From contig CAVORH010000001.1 of NCBI GenBank assembly GCA_963698565.1, forward strand, positions 1 through 64,000: a stretch of 64,000 nucleotides of DNA, written 5' to 3'. The notes under the pieces are model-generated. The model saw only the letters and a list, made by a program, of their open reading frames with translations. It did no database searches and had not been told where the DNA came from. Origin of the DNA: Sva-07 sp963698565 (GTDB lineage Bacteria > Actinomycetota > Acidimicrobiia > Acidimicrobiales > Ilumatobacteraceae). Position numbers and translations under genes: made by a program. This document shows positions 24,672-35,900 of this stretch, piece after piece. Positions within the stretch are counted from its first letter, which is position 1, and the number at the start of each line of letters is the position of its first letter.

Positions 24672-27600
24672 TCACATCGAGGCCGGGACCTCGACGACGT
24701 CTCGGTCTGTTCCGGCGTCGATGGCTTCGACGACACGGAGCATCCCTGCGGCACGGTCGTGATCAGCGATGCGCTGCCCGACTCGTTCGGCCAGCCACGG
24801 CGCACCGACCGACAGTCCGGTGGCTCCCAGGGCGGCAGAGGTCGCGGTCGCCCACCCGACCGGGCCGAGCGGACGACATCCGAAGAACTGACTCAGCCCA
24901 GGGGTCTGGATCGTCACGACGAGCGCGCCGACGCTGATCGCCGTTGCCCCGAGGACGGTCGGGCTCCGACCGCCCGAGACCAGGGTCTGGGCGAGTTGTG
25001 TGCCGACCAGCCCGGCGAGCGCAACGGTGCGGGCGCGTGTGGGCGTTCCGGTCAGACTCGCCATCGTCCACGCCGCCGCAGCTCCGGCGGCGGTGGTCCC
25101 GGCGCGCACTGCGATCTCGCGGATCAAGGCGTCGCCGAGTGACGCATCGGGTCCTTCGTGCAGCAGGCGTTCCGGCGTCTTGTCGGGCGGTTCCCGCAGC
25201 GCAATCGCCAACGCGGGTGCCATGTCGGTGAGCAGGTTGACGAGGAGCAGCTGGCGGGCGTTGACCGGCGACGTGCCGGTGACCGCGGTACCGGCGAGGA
25301 TGAAGCCGATCTCGCCGAGGTTGCCACCCACGAGGATCGCCACGGCCGAACGGACCGACTCCCACATCGCTCGACCCTCGACGATCGCGTCGATGATGGT
25401 CTCGATCCGATCGTCGGTGACCACGACGTCGGCGACCGCGCGGGCTGCCGCGTTGCCGTTTCCCCCGCCGAGTGCGATGCCGGCATCGGCGAGGCGGATC
25501 GCCGACGCGTCGTTCGCGCCGTCACCGGTCATGGCGACCGAACGTCCCGTTCGCTGGTACGACTCGACGATGCGCACCTTCTGCGACGGGGTGACGCGGG
25601 CGAAGACGGAGACCTCGGTGATGATCTCGTCGAGCGTGTCGTCGTCCATCGCCTCGAGTTCGGCGCCGACCACGACACGGCCACCGTTCAACATTCCGAG
25701 TTCTGCGGCGATCGCCTCGGCGGTGCTCGCGTGGTCACCCGTGATCATGGCGACATTGACGCCCGCGGCGCGGACATCGCGCAGGGCTGCGGCCGCACTC
25801 GGGCGAATCGGATCGGCCAGCGCGACGAACCCGAGCAACTCCAGGTCGGTTGGCACCTCGTCGATCGAGATCTCGGCGTTCGACTTCCCCACCGCCTCGG
25901 CGACGGCGAGCACGCGGAGTCCACGTCTGCCCAACCGGTCGACGTCGTCGTGCAGACGCACCATCGCCGCTTCACCCAGTGGTTCCGTCCGTCCGTTGCG
26001 TCGCCTGGTCGTGCATCGGGGCAGCACCACTTCGGGCGCGCCCTTGACGGAGATCAGGCGCCGCGACGTCCGCGTCGACCCGAGCACCACGTGGTAGCCG
26101 CGGCGTGACTCGAACGGGATCTCCTGGAGCCGTGACCAGCCCTCGACCCCGTCGGCGTCGCTGACTCCGGTTGCATCGGCGGCGGTCAGGATCGCCTGGT
26201 CGGTGGCGTGGGGCAGCGGGCCGTTGCCGTTGGAAGCGGGCGTCGCCCGAGCAGCGGCTGCGACGAGCGCTCGACCGTCGGCGGACAACTCGCCGACCAG
26301 CTCCTCGTTGCCGTCGATCGACACCAGAACGAGGCTGATCGAGTTCTCGGTGAGTGTGCCGGTCTTGTCGAAGCAGATCTGATCGACGCGTCCGAGGGCC
26401 TCGAGGGCGCGCGGATTGCGGACCAGGGCGTTGTTCCCGGCGAGCCGGCGAGCTGCCGCAACCTGCGAGAGGGTGGCGAGGGCGGGAAGGCCCTCCGGAA
26501 CGGCAGCGACCATCAGGCTCACGCCGGTGCCGACTGCGTCACGCATCGGCTGCCCGCGCAGGAGTCCGAGGCCGGTGACCGCCGCCCCGCCGACGAGCGA
26601 CACCGGCATCGTCATCTTCGTGAGGTGGCCGAGGCGCTGTTCGACTCCGGACGGCGGCGGGTCGCCGGCGGCCGCCGCGCTCCGGCCGGTCTCGGTGTCG
26701 GTGCCGACGGCCACGACCAGCGCCGTGACGCTGCCGGCGGCGATCGACGATCCCTCGAACAGCATCGAGGTCTGCTCCGGAATCGGAGCACCCGGCGTGG
26801 CCGTGCTCGACTTGGCGACGGGCAGCGACTCACCGGTGATCGTCGATTCGTCCACCTCCAGGTTCTCCGACGCCAGGATCCGGCTGTCGGCGGGCACCGT
26901 CTCGCCCGCCTGGAGTTCGATCACGTCGCCGACCACCAGCGTGTCGCTGGGAACCTGCACGGTGGCGCCCGCCATGCGCACCGTCACCATCGAGTCACCC
27001 GAGCGCTCCAGACGCTGCAGCGACCGCTCGGTCTGCATCCGCTGGGCGGCGCCGACCAGGGCGTTCGTACCGACCACTCCGCCGACCAGTGCCGCATCGA
27101 CTGCCGAGCCGACTGCAGCCGACAACGCGGCACCGAGTCCGAGGAGCGGTGTGAGCGGGTTGGCGAGTTCTTCGGTGAGTGCCTGGGCCAGACCGATCGG
27201 CCCCTCGAGGACTCGCGCGGTCGACGCAGCTTGTCGGCGATCGCGTTCTGCGGCTTCGAGACCGTCCGCCGTGGTGTCCAGCCGGGCGAGCGATTCCGAT
27301 GTGTCGAGTTCGTGCCACGGATCGCGTGGTGCCGATCGCGGTGGCCGATGACCGGCGGCCCGGCGGCCCGAGGCGGCACCGAGGCCCACCGAGACCAGGG
27401 CGGTGCCGTTGATCGGGAGCAGAGCTCGTTCGGTCGCTGTTCTGGCCGGGCCGAGAAGCGACCAGAGCCCGCCGGTGGACGCTCCCGACAGCGCGAGGAG
27501 CGCACTGCGGCGACTCACCTCGCGGGCCGTGTCGACGGCGTTGACCACCCGCCAGGCATTCTCCAGTCCGGCGCCGACGACGAGGTCGGCACTCCAGGGG

Positions 27601-29171
27601 ATGCGATGGCCCTCGCGTTCCACGCCGAGCGCGACGTCGGCGGCCCGGAGCGCACTGGTGTAGGCCGACCCGAGATACATCACGACGTGACCTTCTCGCT
27701 GCAGGTCACCGATCTCGTGGACGAGAGCTGCCGCCGTCAGCCGACGCTCGACTCCCAGCCGGGAGGCGAGGGCATCGGTCCCGCCTGCGAGCAGCACCTC
27801 GAGATCGGCTTCGCGGGCGGCGGCGACGATCTCGTCGGCGAGGGCCACGGGTTCCGGTTGGATGGCCACGAGGGCGAGCAGCGTGTCGTGCTTCCAGAGC
27901 CCCAGGACCTTGCGCCCGCCCGCCCCGAGGAGACGAGCCCGGTTCTTGGCGCCGCGCGGGAGCGCGGATTCGTTCTGCTCGAGCGGGTGGAGTCGCCAAC
28001 TGCGCCAGCGCCGCTCCTCCAACGGGTGGTCGCGGTCGAACAGCGTGTGCGTCCGTCGTGCGATCTCGACGGGGTCGGCGTCGTGTGCGAAGCCGACCAC
28101 GTCGACGATCGACCAGATCTCCGAGGTGACCGTCCGCGCCTCGATCACGAGGGTGTCGACCCGATCGAGCCGCCTGAGTGCTGCGGGATCCATCGTGAGC
28201 ACGTCATGCTGCGACAGGACCCGGTCGAATTCGGCGGCGAACGCTTCGCGTCCGAGCGTTGCCGCCTTCGGGATGCCGGAGAGGAGCAACTTCGAGGCCC
28301 GGCGCGGATCCTTCGTCACGCCGAGCACCACGCCCATCGCACCGAGCGACGCCAGTCCGGCGCGATCGGAGTAGTTCTCGATCGGGCCCTTCGGAAGAGC
28401 GACCGGACGCTTCTCGAAGCGTTCGGCGGGATGGCCCACGCTGTGCGGTCCCTGGACCAACTCCGGCTCGCGTCGATTCCAGGTGGCGTTGCGTGATCGC
28501 TGCTCGCCCAGCTTGATCGACCGGTGCCCGATGTCGACGATGAGGCCGAGCGGACCCTGCCCGAGCGCTTGCGCCGCGGCGCTCGTCGTCGTCATGACCA
28601 CATCAGCGGCCGGGGGCCCCAACCGGCCTTCGAGGAAGCGACGGACGCGTGGGGCATTGTCGGCAACGCTCACGAGCCCGGGAATCTCGGCTGGTAGCCG
28701 CACGAAGTGCAGCGCCTGCGCCGCACTGGCGTAGCTCAGTCCGGCGACGTCGGCGGCGATGCCGAACACGTTGAGGTGGATCGGCGTGCGGTCGGCCGGA
28801 TGGTCGGGCCGGTCGTGCGGGAACCGCTCGTCGGCGACGTCGTGGAGCTCCTCGACCGTTTCGAGCGATTCGATCAGGTCATCGGCATCGATCGCCTCGG
28901 GGTCGAACACGACGACGAGCCGACCGACGACGGCATCGACCTCGGCCCACTCGACACCGTCGAGCCGTTCGATGGCAGCCTTGGCGTCAGCGGCGAGCGC
29001 GGCATGCTCCGGTCGATCGGCCCCACGCATCTCGATGTGGGCGTGGCCGTCATCCGACACTGCCACACGACGGTCCATGCGACCTTCGGCGTTGCCGATC
29101 AACCGCAGACCGGTCCGCAGCGCGGTGATCGGGTTGAGCAGCTGGGTGAGCGAAGGTGAGGTGCGTGCCAT
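24672..29171 (-). CDS. Very large P-type cation ATPase (CtpI/CtpH-like) with decayed first ATPase half
   Basis: A 1499-residue protein; mycobacterial CtpI-type pumps have similar size. The N-terminal region (about 35-110) has a ferredoxin-like HMA-type fold without CxxC. Residues about 150-600 resemble a P-type ATPase whose catalytic motifs are lost: the phosphorylation site reads DTLVIEARTVTSE (near 343). The C-terminal half is intact, with TITGESLPVAK (near 778), VPEGLPALATLS, FDKTGTLTENS (near 934), KGAPEVVL, MITGDHASTA and MTGDGANDASAI (near 1213). It should pump a cation at the cost of ATP; the ion cannot be told. No Shine-Dalgarno sequence is visible. Confidence 0.93.
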   Translation of the reverse strand: MARTSPSLTQLLNPITALRTGLRLIGNAEGRMDRRVAVSDDGHAHIEMRGADRPEHAALAADAKAAIERLDGVEWAEVDAVVGRLVVVFDPEAIDADDLIESLETVEELHDVADERFPHDRPDHPADRTPIHLNVFGIAADVAGLSYASAAQALHFVRLPAEIPGLVSVADNAPRVRRFLEGRLGPPAADVVMTTTSAAAQALGQGPLGLIVDIGHRSIKLGEQRSRNATWNRREPELVQGPHSVGHPAERFEKRPVALPKGPIENYSDRAGLASLGAMGVVLGVTKDPRRASKLLLSGIPKAATLGREAFAAEFDRVLSQHDVLTMDPAALRRLDRVDTLVIEARTVTSEIWSIVDVVGFAHDADPVEIARRTHTLFDRDHPLEERRWRSWRLHPLEQNESALPRGAKNRARLLGAGGRKVLGLWKHDTLLALVAIQPEPVALADEIVAAAREADLEVLLAGGTDALASRLGVERRLTAAALVHEIGDLQREGHVVMYLGSAYTSALRAADVALGVEREGHRIPWSADLVVGAGLENAWRVVNAVDTAREVSRRSALLALSGASTGGLWSLLGPARTATERALLPINGTALVSVGLGAASGRRAAGHRPPRSAPRDPWHELDTSESLARLDTTADGLEAAERDRRQAASTARVLEGPIGLAQALTEELANPLTPLLGLGAALSAAVGSAVDAALVGGVVGTNALVGAAQRMQTERSLQRLERSGDSMVTVRMAGATVQVPSDTLVVGDVIELQAGETVPADSRILASENLEVDESTITGESLPVAKSSTATPGAPIPEQTSMLFEGSSIAAGSVTALVVAVGTDTETGRSAAAAGDPPPSGVEQRLGHLTKMTMPVSLVGGAAVTGLGLLRGQPMRDAVGTGVSLMVAAVPEGLPALATLSQVAAARRLAGNNALVRNPRALEALGRVDQICFDKTGTLTENSISLVLVSIDGNEELVGELSADGRALVAAAARATPASNGNGPLPHATDQAILTAADATGVSDADGVEGWSRLQEIPFESRRGYHVVLGSTRTSRRLISVKGAPEVVLPRCTTRRRNGRTEPLGEAAMVRLHDDVDRLGRRGLRVLAVAEAVGKSNAEISIDEVPTDLELLGFVALADPIRPSAAAALRDVRAAGVNVAMITGDHASTAEAIAAELGMLNGGRVVVGAELEAMDDDTLDEIITEVSVFARVTPSQKVRIVESYQRTGRSVAMTGDGANDASAIRLADAGIALGGGNGNAAARAVADVVVTDDRIETIIDAIVEGRAMWESVRSAVAILVGGNLGEIGFILAGTAVTGTSPVNARQLLLVNLLTDMAPALAIALREPPDKTPERLLHEGPDASLGDALIREIAVRAGTTAAGAAAAWTMASLTGTPTRARTVALAGLVGTQLAQTLVSGGRSPTVLGATAISVGALVVTIQTPGLSQFFGCRPLGPVGWATATSAALGATGLSVGAPWLAERVGQRIADHDRAAGMLRVVEAIDAGTDRDVVEVPASM

Positions 29172-29329
29172 GGTCGTGATGGGGGCGGCCCCAGTGGAGG
29201 CCAGGGTCGATTCTGCCTGCGTCGCATGGCGAGAACGTCACCCAGGTGAGGTGAGACTCATCGAGCGCGGACCAACAGCCGTTCGGTGCCGTCGGACGTG
29301 ACCGACGGGCGGCCGGCGACGCTGACCGA

Positions 29330-29371
29330 CCGATGAGCGAATCCACCGGATACCCGGGATTCGCTCATCGC
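29330..29371. repeat. 42-nt palindromic repeat, copy 1
   Basis: An imperfect palindrome with 14-bp perfect arms: CGATGAGCGAATCC (29331-29344) and its reverse complement (29357-29370). It lies in the divergent gap between the P-type ATPase and the acetyltransferase. It shares length and outer arms (GATGAGCG ... CGCTCATCG) with three copies near 52-53 kb. Confidence 0.85.
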
Positions 29372-29460
29372 GAGCACGGGTTGTCCGACGGGACCGCGGT
29401 TTCGAGCGCCGGAACCGCCCGGTGTCGACGACCTGGCACGGACGGCGCGACGATGAGCGC

Positions 29461-29892
29461 ATGTTCGAGGTACGGATGACCGGCGAGCTGGATGCAGCCG
29501 GCGTGGAGCAGCTCCGGAACGAGGTGATCGCGTTCAACGTCGCGGCAACCGGCTATTCGGACGGAGCCCCGTTGGGCTGTCTGCTGCGTGATCCGGCCGG
29601 CCAGCTGATCGCAGGCCTCGAGGGGTTCACCTGGGGTGGGTACGCGATGATCGAATGGCTCTGGGTCCACGACCGGTACCGCAACGACGGTCTCGGTCGC
29701 CGCCTCGTGGTGGCAGCCGAACAGGAGGCGGCCCGTCGTGGCTGCGTGGTGGTGCGAGTGAACAGCCACACGTTCCAGGCACCGGGGTTCTACGTCGGCC
29801 TCGGCTACTCACAGATCGGACTGGCGACCGACACACCCGTCGGACATGGCGAGGTGTTCCTGCAGAAGCGGCTGGATCGGCCAGGCGACTGA
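29461..29892 (+). CDS. GNAT family N-acetyltransferase
   Basis: A 143-residue acetyltransferase of the usual GNAT size. Motif A, which binds the acetyl-CoA pyrophosphate, is WVHDRYRNDGLGRRLVVAAE (R-x-x-G-x-G). The N-terminal strand MIEWLWV and the C-terminal segment SHTFQAPGFYVGLGYSQIG (motif B with FYxxxGY) are typical. It is probably a small-molecule or peptide acetyltransferase; the substrate is unknown. ATG at 29461 directly follows a half-copy of the palindromic repeat arm (CGATGAGCGC), and no Shine-Dalgarno sequence is seen. Confidence 0.9.
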   Translation: MFEVRMTGELDAAGVEQLRNEVIAFNVAATGYSDGAPLGCLLRDPAGQLIAGLEGFTWGGYAMIEWLWVHDRYRNDGLGRRLVVAAEQEAARRGCVVVRVNSHTFQAPGFYVGLGYSQIGLATDTPVGHGEVFLQKRLDRPGD

Positions 29893-30180
29893 CGATCAAC
29901 CGGCGCCGATGACGCCGGTGCTGAACTCGTGGACGAGCGTCCAGAACGCAGCGGTCGGCGGTGGTGGCACGGCGATCACGATGTCGGCCAGGGACGCTGG
30001 ACCTGTTGGCGGACGTCGTCGGCAACTTCATCGACAGCACCGCACCGGCGAGCACGGCTGGGCTGTCGTGACCCATCAGCACGACGCGGGCGTTGGACAC
30101 CCGCCAGCCCGCACCGCAACCGGAGACTCCGTCTGGGGGCATCGCTGGCGAGGCGACCGGCGTGGGGTCGCCGCACCGAC

Positions 30181-32846
30181 TCAGTCCACGCGCAGGCCGT
30201 CGGCACGGATGATCGCGTGCGCTTCGGCCACCGTGGCGTCTTCGCCCGCAGCGGCTCCGGCCGCCAGCAGGTCCTCGATCGACCGGTCGGTACGCCCTTC
30301 CACACGCGCCAGCAGATCCTGGCGGCGCAGGCCGAGCGTGATGGTGGCGGTCTGCGGCACGCAGCCGACGAGGCGCACGGCCAGCTCGGGATCCTGCTCG
30401 ATGACGTACTCGGCGAGGAAGAAGGCCCGTCCGAGCCGCCACTGTTCGACGGCGGCACCGATCGCCAGCCGTGAGGGACGAGCGATGAGGTCCAACGCCT
30501 CCTGCGCGCGACCTGCACGAAGCAGGGCCCAGGCCACCTGCGCCGTCCCGACCGAGTTCGGCGTGCGCATCCCGATGCCGCCCACGACTCCGGCGACGGT
30601 GGAAGCGACGAGTGCCTCGCCGTGACGGCCGAGCCACGACAGGGCCATCGCGTGCACCATCCGGATGACCCCCAGGGACGGGATCTCGAAGAACCTGTCG
30701 TCGAACGTGAGATCCGTCGCGGCGACCGCCGCTTCGAAGTCGCGGTCGGCCAGCGCGATCAGCCCGACGAGGACCGCCACCACCGGAGAGTCCTCGAACC
30801 CGCCACCGAGCGCTCGCGCGAGCGAGCAACTGGCGCGCACGATCGAGATCGGCTGCCCACCGCCAGTGTCCCCGTGAACAAGCACGTCTGCGCCGCCCAG
30901 AATCGGGTCACCTCCGACATCGGGTGCCGATCCATCGCGTCGACCAACGACAGCGCTCGCTGAGCGAAGGCTCCCGCAGCGGCGTAGTCGCCGGCGAACA
31001 CCGCGGTCTGGCTCGCGCCGACTGCCACCGCAAGGGCCACGTCGAACGGAAGACGGTCATCGTCGACGAACGCCGGCGTGAACCAACGGATGCCATCGAC
31101 GTTGCGCTCGCCGTTGAAGAGGCCCTGCCGCCCCGACAAGACCTCGGCGGCCGCCACGACGTCGTCGCTCCGGGCGAACCAATCGGCCGCTGCCAACACG
31201 TTGTCGACGTTTCGGATCCAGTAGAGCGCCTCGCCGGGGTCCCATGTCGGTGGTGGCGTGAGACACGAACAGTGTGTGCGTACCCAGGCGGCATGTCGAT
31301 CGCGGACGCTGTCTGCCATGCCGGCTGCGGCGAGTCGATCGAGGCCGTAGAGCCGCACGGTCTCCAAGAGCTGGTATCGGCTCGTCGCTCCCGAGTCGGC
31401 GGTGACCTGCACCAGCGAGCGGTCGACCAGACCGGTCAGCACGTCGAACCGCGACCCCACCTGCGGAGCTGCACACACCTCGTCGACGCCACGTACGTCG
31501 AATCCTCCCCTGAAGACGGCGAGCTCGGTCAGCATGCGCTGTTCGTCGTCGTCGAGCAGGTCCCAGCTCCAGTCCATCATCGCCTGGAGGGTCTGCTGAC
31601 GTTGACGGCGCGCTCGCCGTCCGCCCGAGAGCAGGGAGAACCGCTCGTCGAGACCAGCCTCGAGTTCGGCGAGCGAGAGGTGGCTGACCCTCGCCGCTGC
31701 CAGTTCGATGGCCAGCGGGATGCCGTCGAGTTGGGCGCAGATCCGGTCGACCAGCTCGATGCCGTCCTCACCGACAGCGAAGTCTGATGACGCCGCCGTG
31801 GCGCGAGCGAGGAACAGCTCGCGCGCCTCGCCCGAGTCGGCGCCCATCGACGGGATCCGCCAGACCCGCTCGCCTTCGGTGCCGAGCGCCTCACGGCTGG
31901 TCGCCAGGATCGTGAGCGACTCGGACCGCCGCAGGAGGTCGTCGGCCACGTCGGCTGCATCGTCGACCAGGTGCTCGCAGTTGTCGAGCACGACCAGCGT
32001 CGGTGCACGATCGGCGTACTCGACGACCAGATCGGCCAACCGACCGCTCCCCTCCGCCGACCCTCCGCCGACCAGGCCGATCGCCACGGCCACCTGCTGG
32101 ACGATCTCGTCGGGATCGCTCGCGGAACGAAGGTCGGCCAGCCACGTACCTCCGTCGTAGCGGGTGCTCACGTCGGCTGCCACCTCGAGCGCGATCCGGG
32201 TCTTGCCGCAACCGCCCATGCCGCTGACGGTCACCAACCGATGGTCGGCCAACAGCCGATCGAGCTGCTCGACTTCCGCTCGACGACCGATGAACTCGGT
32301 CAGCTGCACCGGCAGGTTGTTCAACTCGGCACGCATCGACCGCAGCGGCGGATGCTCCCCGTCGTCCAATTGCCAGAGCCTGACCCGTTCGCCGAGATCC
32401 CGGAGCTGGTGTTCACCGAGGTCGATGGCCGCGGGGTCCGGCAGGAGTCGATACACGAGGTCGGACGCCACGATCTGGTCGGGATGAACGACACCGTTGA
32501 TCCGCGCGACGCGGTTGAGCGCCGGACCGAAGAAGTCGCCGTCGCGCTCGGTCGCCGGACCGGCGTGCAGCGACGTCCGCACCCTGATCCCACCAGGGAT
32601 CGGCCACGCTTCCGCCGTCAGCCCGGCAACGCCGGTTCGCGCTGCGACCAGCGCCGGCTCGGCATCGTCGAAGGCCGCGATCATGCCGTCGCCGGTGTGC
32701 TTGAACACCCGCCCACCCGCTGCTTCCACCGCGCTGTGCACGATGTCGTCGTGGCGTGCCAGCACCGCAGGCATCGCCGGCTCGTGAGTTTCCCAGAGCC
32801 CGGTGGAGCCGACGACGTCGGTCATCAGGAAGACCTTCGGCACCAT
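30181..32846 (-). pseudogene. Class III nucleotide cyclase fused to NB-ARC-type ATPase, frameshifted near 3' end
   Basis: A signalling protein of about 888 codons. A class III cyclase domain (1-165) has metal Asp10 (LMTDVVGST), Asp53 (KHTGDGMIAAF), Lys49, and Asn111/Arg115 (NRVARI). An NB-ARC/AfsR-type ATPase follows, with Walker A GMGGCGKT (209-216) and Walker B LVVLDNCEHL. A helical TPR-like C-terminus covers the rest. The frame breaks near 30860, where one missing G in GGGG would restore it; the downstream 3' part (QPISIVRASCSL to the stop at 30181) is well formed. It lies 115 bp downstream of the giant cyclase gene on the same strand. No DNA-binding domain is visible. Confidence 0.85.
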
Positions 32847-32961
32847 GCGCTCCCCTCGTTACGACGACGCACCGGTCGACCCCTCGACGTCGGTGAACGG
32901 AAACGTGACTGTTCCCGATGGACGCCCACCCATGAACGACAGCCTCCCACAGCCTCGGCGT

Positions 32962-35900
32962 TCACCCGGACACCGGATCGTCGCCCGTCAACTCGGCGAA
33001 GCGAGCGCGGGCGGCGGCGAGGTCGTCGGGGCCGAACACCTCGAAGGCGACGAACTGCTCGTTCTCCAGCACCGACACGCCGATGACGGCCGTGTCGATG
33101 GTGCCGTCGGCGTCGACCAGCGAGTGGTGTTCGACCATGCCGCGCCCTTCGACGTAGGTGTCGATCTGGCGGACGATCGTGGTGATGCCTGCCGGAATCG
33201 AGGGCAGCAGTTCGGTCAGGTAGCCGTCGCGATCGAGGTCGGGCCAGCCGATGCCACGGTGGTCACGGAATCGGAAGTTCGGACGAAGCCACGGCGCAAT
33301 GCGTTCGGGATCGAGCGACAAGAAGGCGTCGAGCCCTTCGAGGGAGGCGTCGCTGATCCCCAAGGTCGCGCCGTACTGCCGATCGAGTTCCTGAAGCGCC
33401 TCGCGGAGTTGCGTGTCGTCGAACGCGAAGATGCGGTCGAGTCGACCCTGTGCGGATCGCACCACGAAGAGATCCGTCTGCAGGTTGTCGTCGATGACGC
33501 TGCGCGTTCGGGCAAGACAGAGATCATCGCCTCGTGATGCGAGCAGTTCGGTCTCGAGCCGAAACGTTGCGCCGAGCGAACGAGTGACGAAGAAGCTGTC
33601 AACAGTCTGCAGCCGGTCGATCTCTGCTCGCAGGCGGAACGGTCGCCGACCGACCATCACGAAGTCGGATGCCAGCGTGTCGAGAAGACGCTCCTTGTCG
33701 TCGTCGTCGATCGCCTGACCACCTACCCGGAAGATGCGCCACGCATCGTTCGCGAACTCGGGCTCCAAGGTCGTTGATGTCCTCGCGTCAGCGGCGACCA
33801 GTTCGTCGTAGCGAGCGAGTGCCGCGTCGTGGTCGGCGAGATCGAAGGTCTCGACTCGAGTGAGACGACCGTCCCGGCTGACGGAGATCGTCCAGAACTC
33901 CCAGGATGCTTCCGACGACAACGAGCCGCGAATCCACCGTGCAAGCCAATGTCGCCCGTCGGCGTCGTGCTCGATGACCACCGTCGGAAAGGCGTAGAAG
34001 TCCTCGCCGGCGACAGACAGGTTCGACTCGACGAATTCGTCAACGGTCCGATGACCGAGACCGAGTGCGCGATGGTCGATCGACTCGAAGTCGTCGCTCA
34101 CGCCCGCGCGCAGTGCGTCGCGGGCACCGCTGCCGATGGCTCGCCGAAAGCCTGAACTGAGGTCGGCGATGGTCGACGGTCCACCTTGCGCGATCCACCT
34201 GCGATCGAGTTCGTCCAGCGCGTCGAGGAGACCGTCGCCGTCGGTGTCGTAGCTGGTCAGCCGGACGAGCTTGCCGTCGCGGCTCTCGGCGACAGTACCG
34301 GAATCCCCACTCATCGCCGGCCGTGGTCGTGACCAACAGATCGCCGACCACGAGCGAGTCGATCCGAGTGGCCAGCGTTCGGGTCTCGATCCGGGCGATG
34401 TCGGTGTCGAGCCACCAGGTGATTGCGTCGCTCCATTCTTCGTGCCGCCTTCCTGACCGAGTGCGGTGGAGCGCCGGGCCTCGAAGTGGAAGTCGGGATG
34501 AAGCAACTCGAGATGCGCGTCGAGCCCGTCGTCGAGCAGCACCTCGAACGATTCTTCCAACACTCGACTCGCATCATTCGAGATCGCCGAGTTGGCCGAC
34601 ATGCGGGCACGGTCGCTCGTCGCCAGCCGTTCGAACTCGGCGACCGCTGCGTCGAGGTCGTCGAGGTCGAAGATGCTCGCCGAGACGAAATACGCCGCCG
34701 TCATGACGTAGACGACGTAGTACTCCCACATCGATCCGTCTCGTGTCTCGAAGCGCGGGCGGACCAGCAGGACACCGCTGCCGTGGCGCACGTACTCGAC
34801 GTCCACATGGAGGTGGCCGCTGCGAACGATCCCTGTTCGGACGTACTCGTCGCGATCCATCGTGCCGATCCCGAGCCGACGACGGTCGTCGAAGTGAAAA
34901 TCGGGAGCCAGAAGCGTGGCCACTTGCGTTCGATCACCGTCACGCTCAGCGTGACGCGCCCGTTGATTGAGCAGCACCACGTCGGTCGGACCGCCGAGCG
35001 CGATGTACCGCTCGTCGAGCAGGTCGAGCGCCGCATGGATGTCGTCGACGTCGAAGCGGACGTCCTCGATGACGAGTCCATCACGGGTCTCGACCAGGGC
35101 CAGCCGCTCGGCCACCTCGTCCCCAACCCGTTCCGAGAAGGCGGCGAGTGCCAGCGTCTCGCCGCGGATGGCGACCACGCGGCTCGGTGTCGGGATCGCC
35201 TCGGCGGCAACTCTGGAGGCCTCGTTCGCGGGTTCCGATGGCGTCGGTACTGCCGTGGATGCCGCCACGAGTTCGTCGAACCGTGCTCGGGCGGCGTCGA
35301 GCTGGTCGAGGTCGAAGTTGTCCCAGTTCGTGACCTTGTCGCCATCGGTGGTGACGACCGAGAGGACGTTCCACGACACGTCTCCGAGGTCCTCCCCCGT
35401 GTCGATCGTGTGGCGGTAGAGGAGCGCCTCATCGGTCCAGGCGATCGGTTGTGCAGCGATCGTCGTCGTTGCACTCTCGAAACCGTAGATGACACTGACC
35501 GATTCGAGCCACTCGTCGGCGTTCCTCGTGCCCAGCCCGAGGCGTCGATGGTCGACTGAGGTGAAGTCGTCCGCAAGCACGGCCCGAGCAGCCGTTGCGT
35601 CGCCCGCCCGGGCGGCATCGCCGAATCGCCGTCGCACGGCGAGGTAGGCCGCAGGCCCACCGGTTGCGGCCCACTGACGGTCGAGTTCGTGGAGCGCCTC
35701 GGTGAGGTCGTCGCCGTCGAACCAGACGACCTCCCGGGCCAACCCCGCCTCGAGGCGGCTCACACACAACCGCTCCGAGATGTCGTCACCACGATGCAAC
35801 GACAACCGGTGCAGACAGAGATGCTCTCCTCGGATCGCGATCAGGTGGTCGACGGTGACCGACGCATCTCCGCTGATGGCGTCGCCGATCAACGCCAGGT

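Noticed and set aside
29893..30180. Possible minus-strand coding remnant after the acetyltransferase
   Set aside because: A short stretch (ARVVLMGHDSPAVLAGAVL) looks protein-like but is bounded by shadow sequence with no start or family match.
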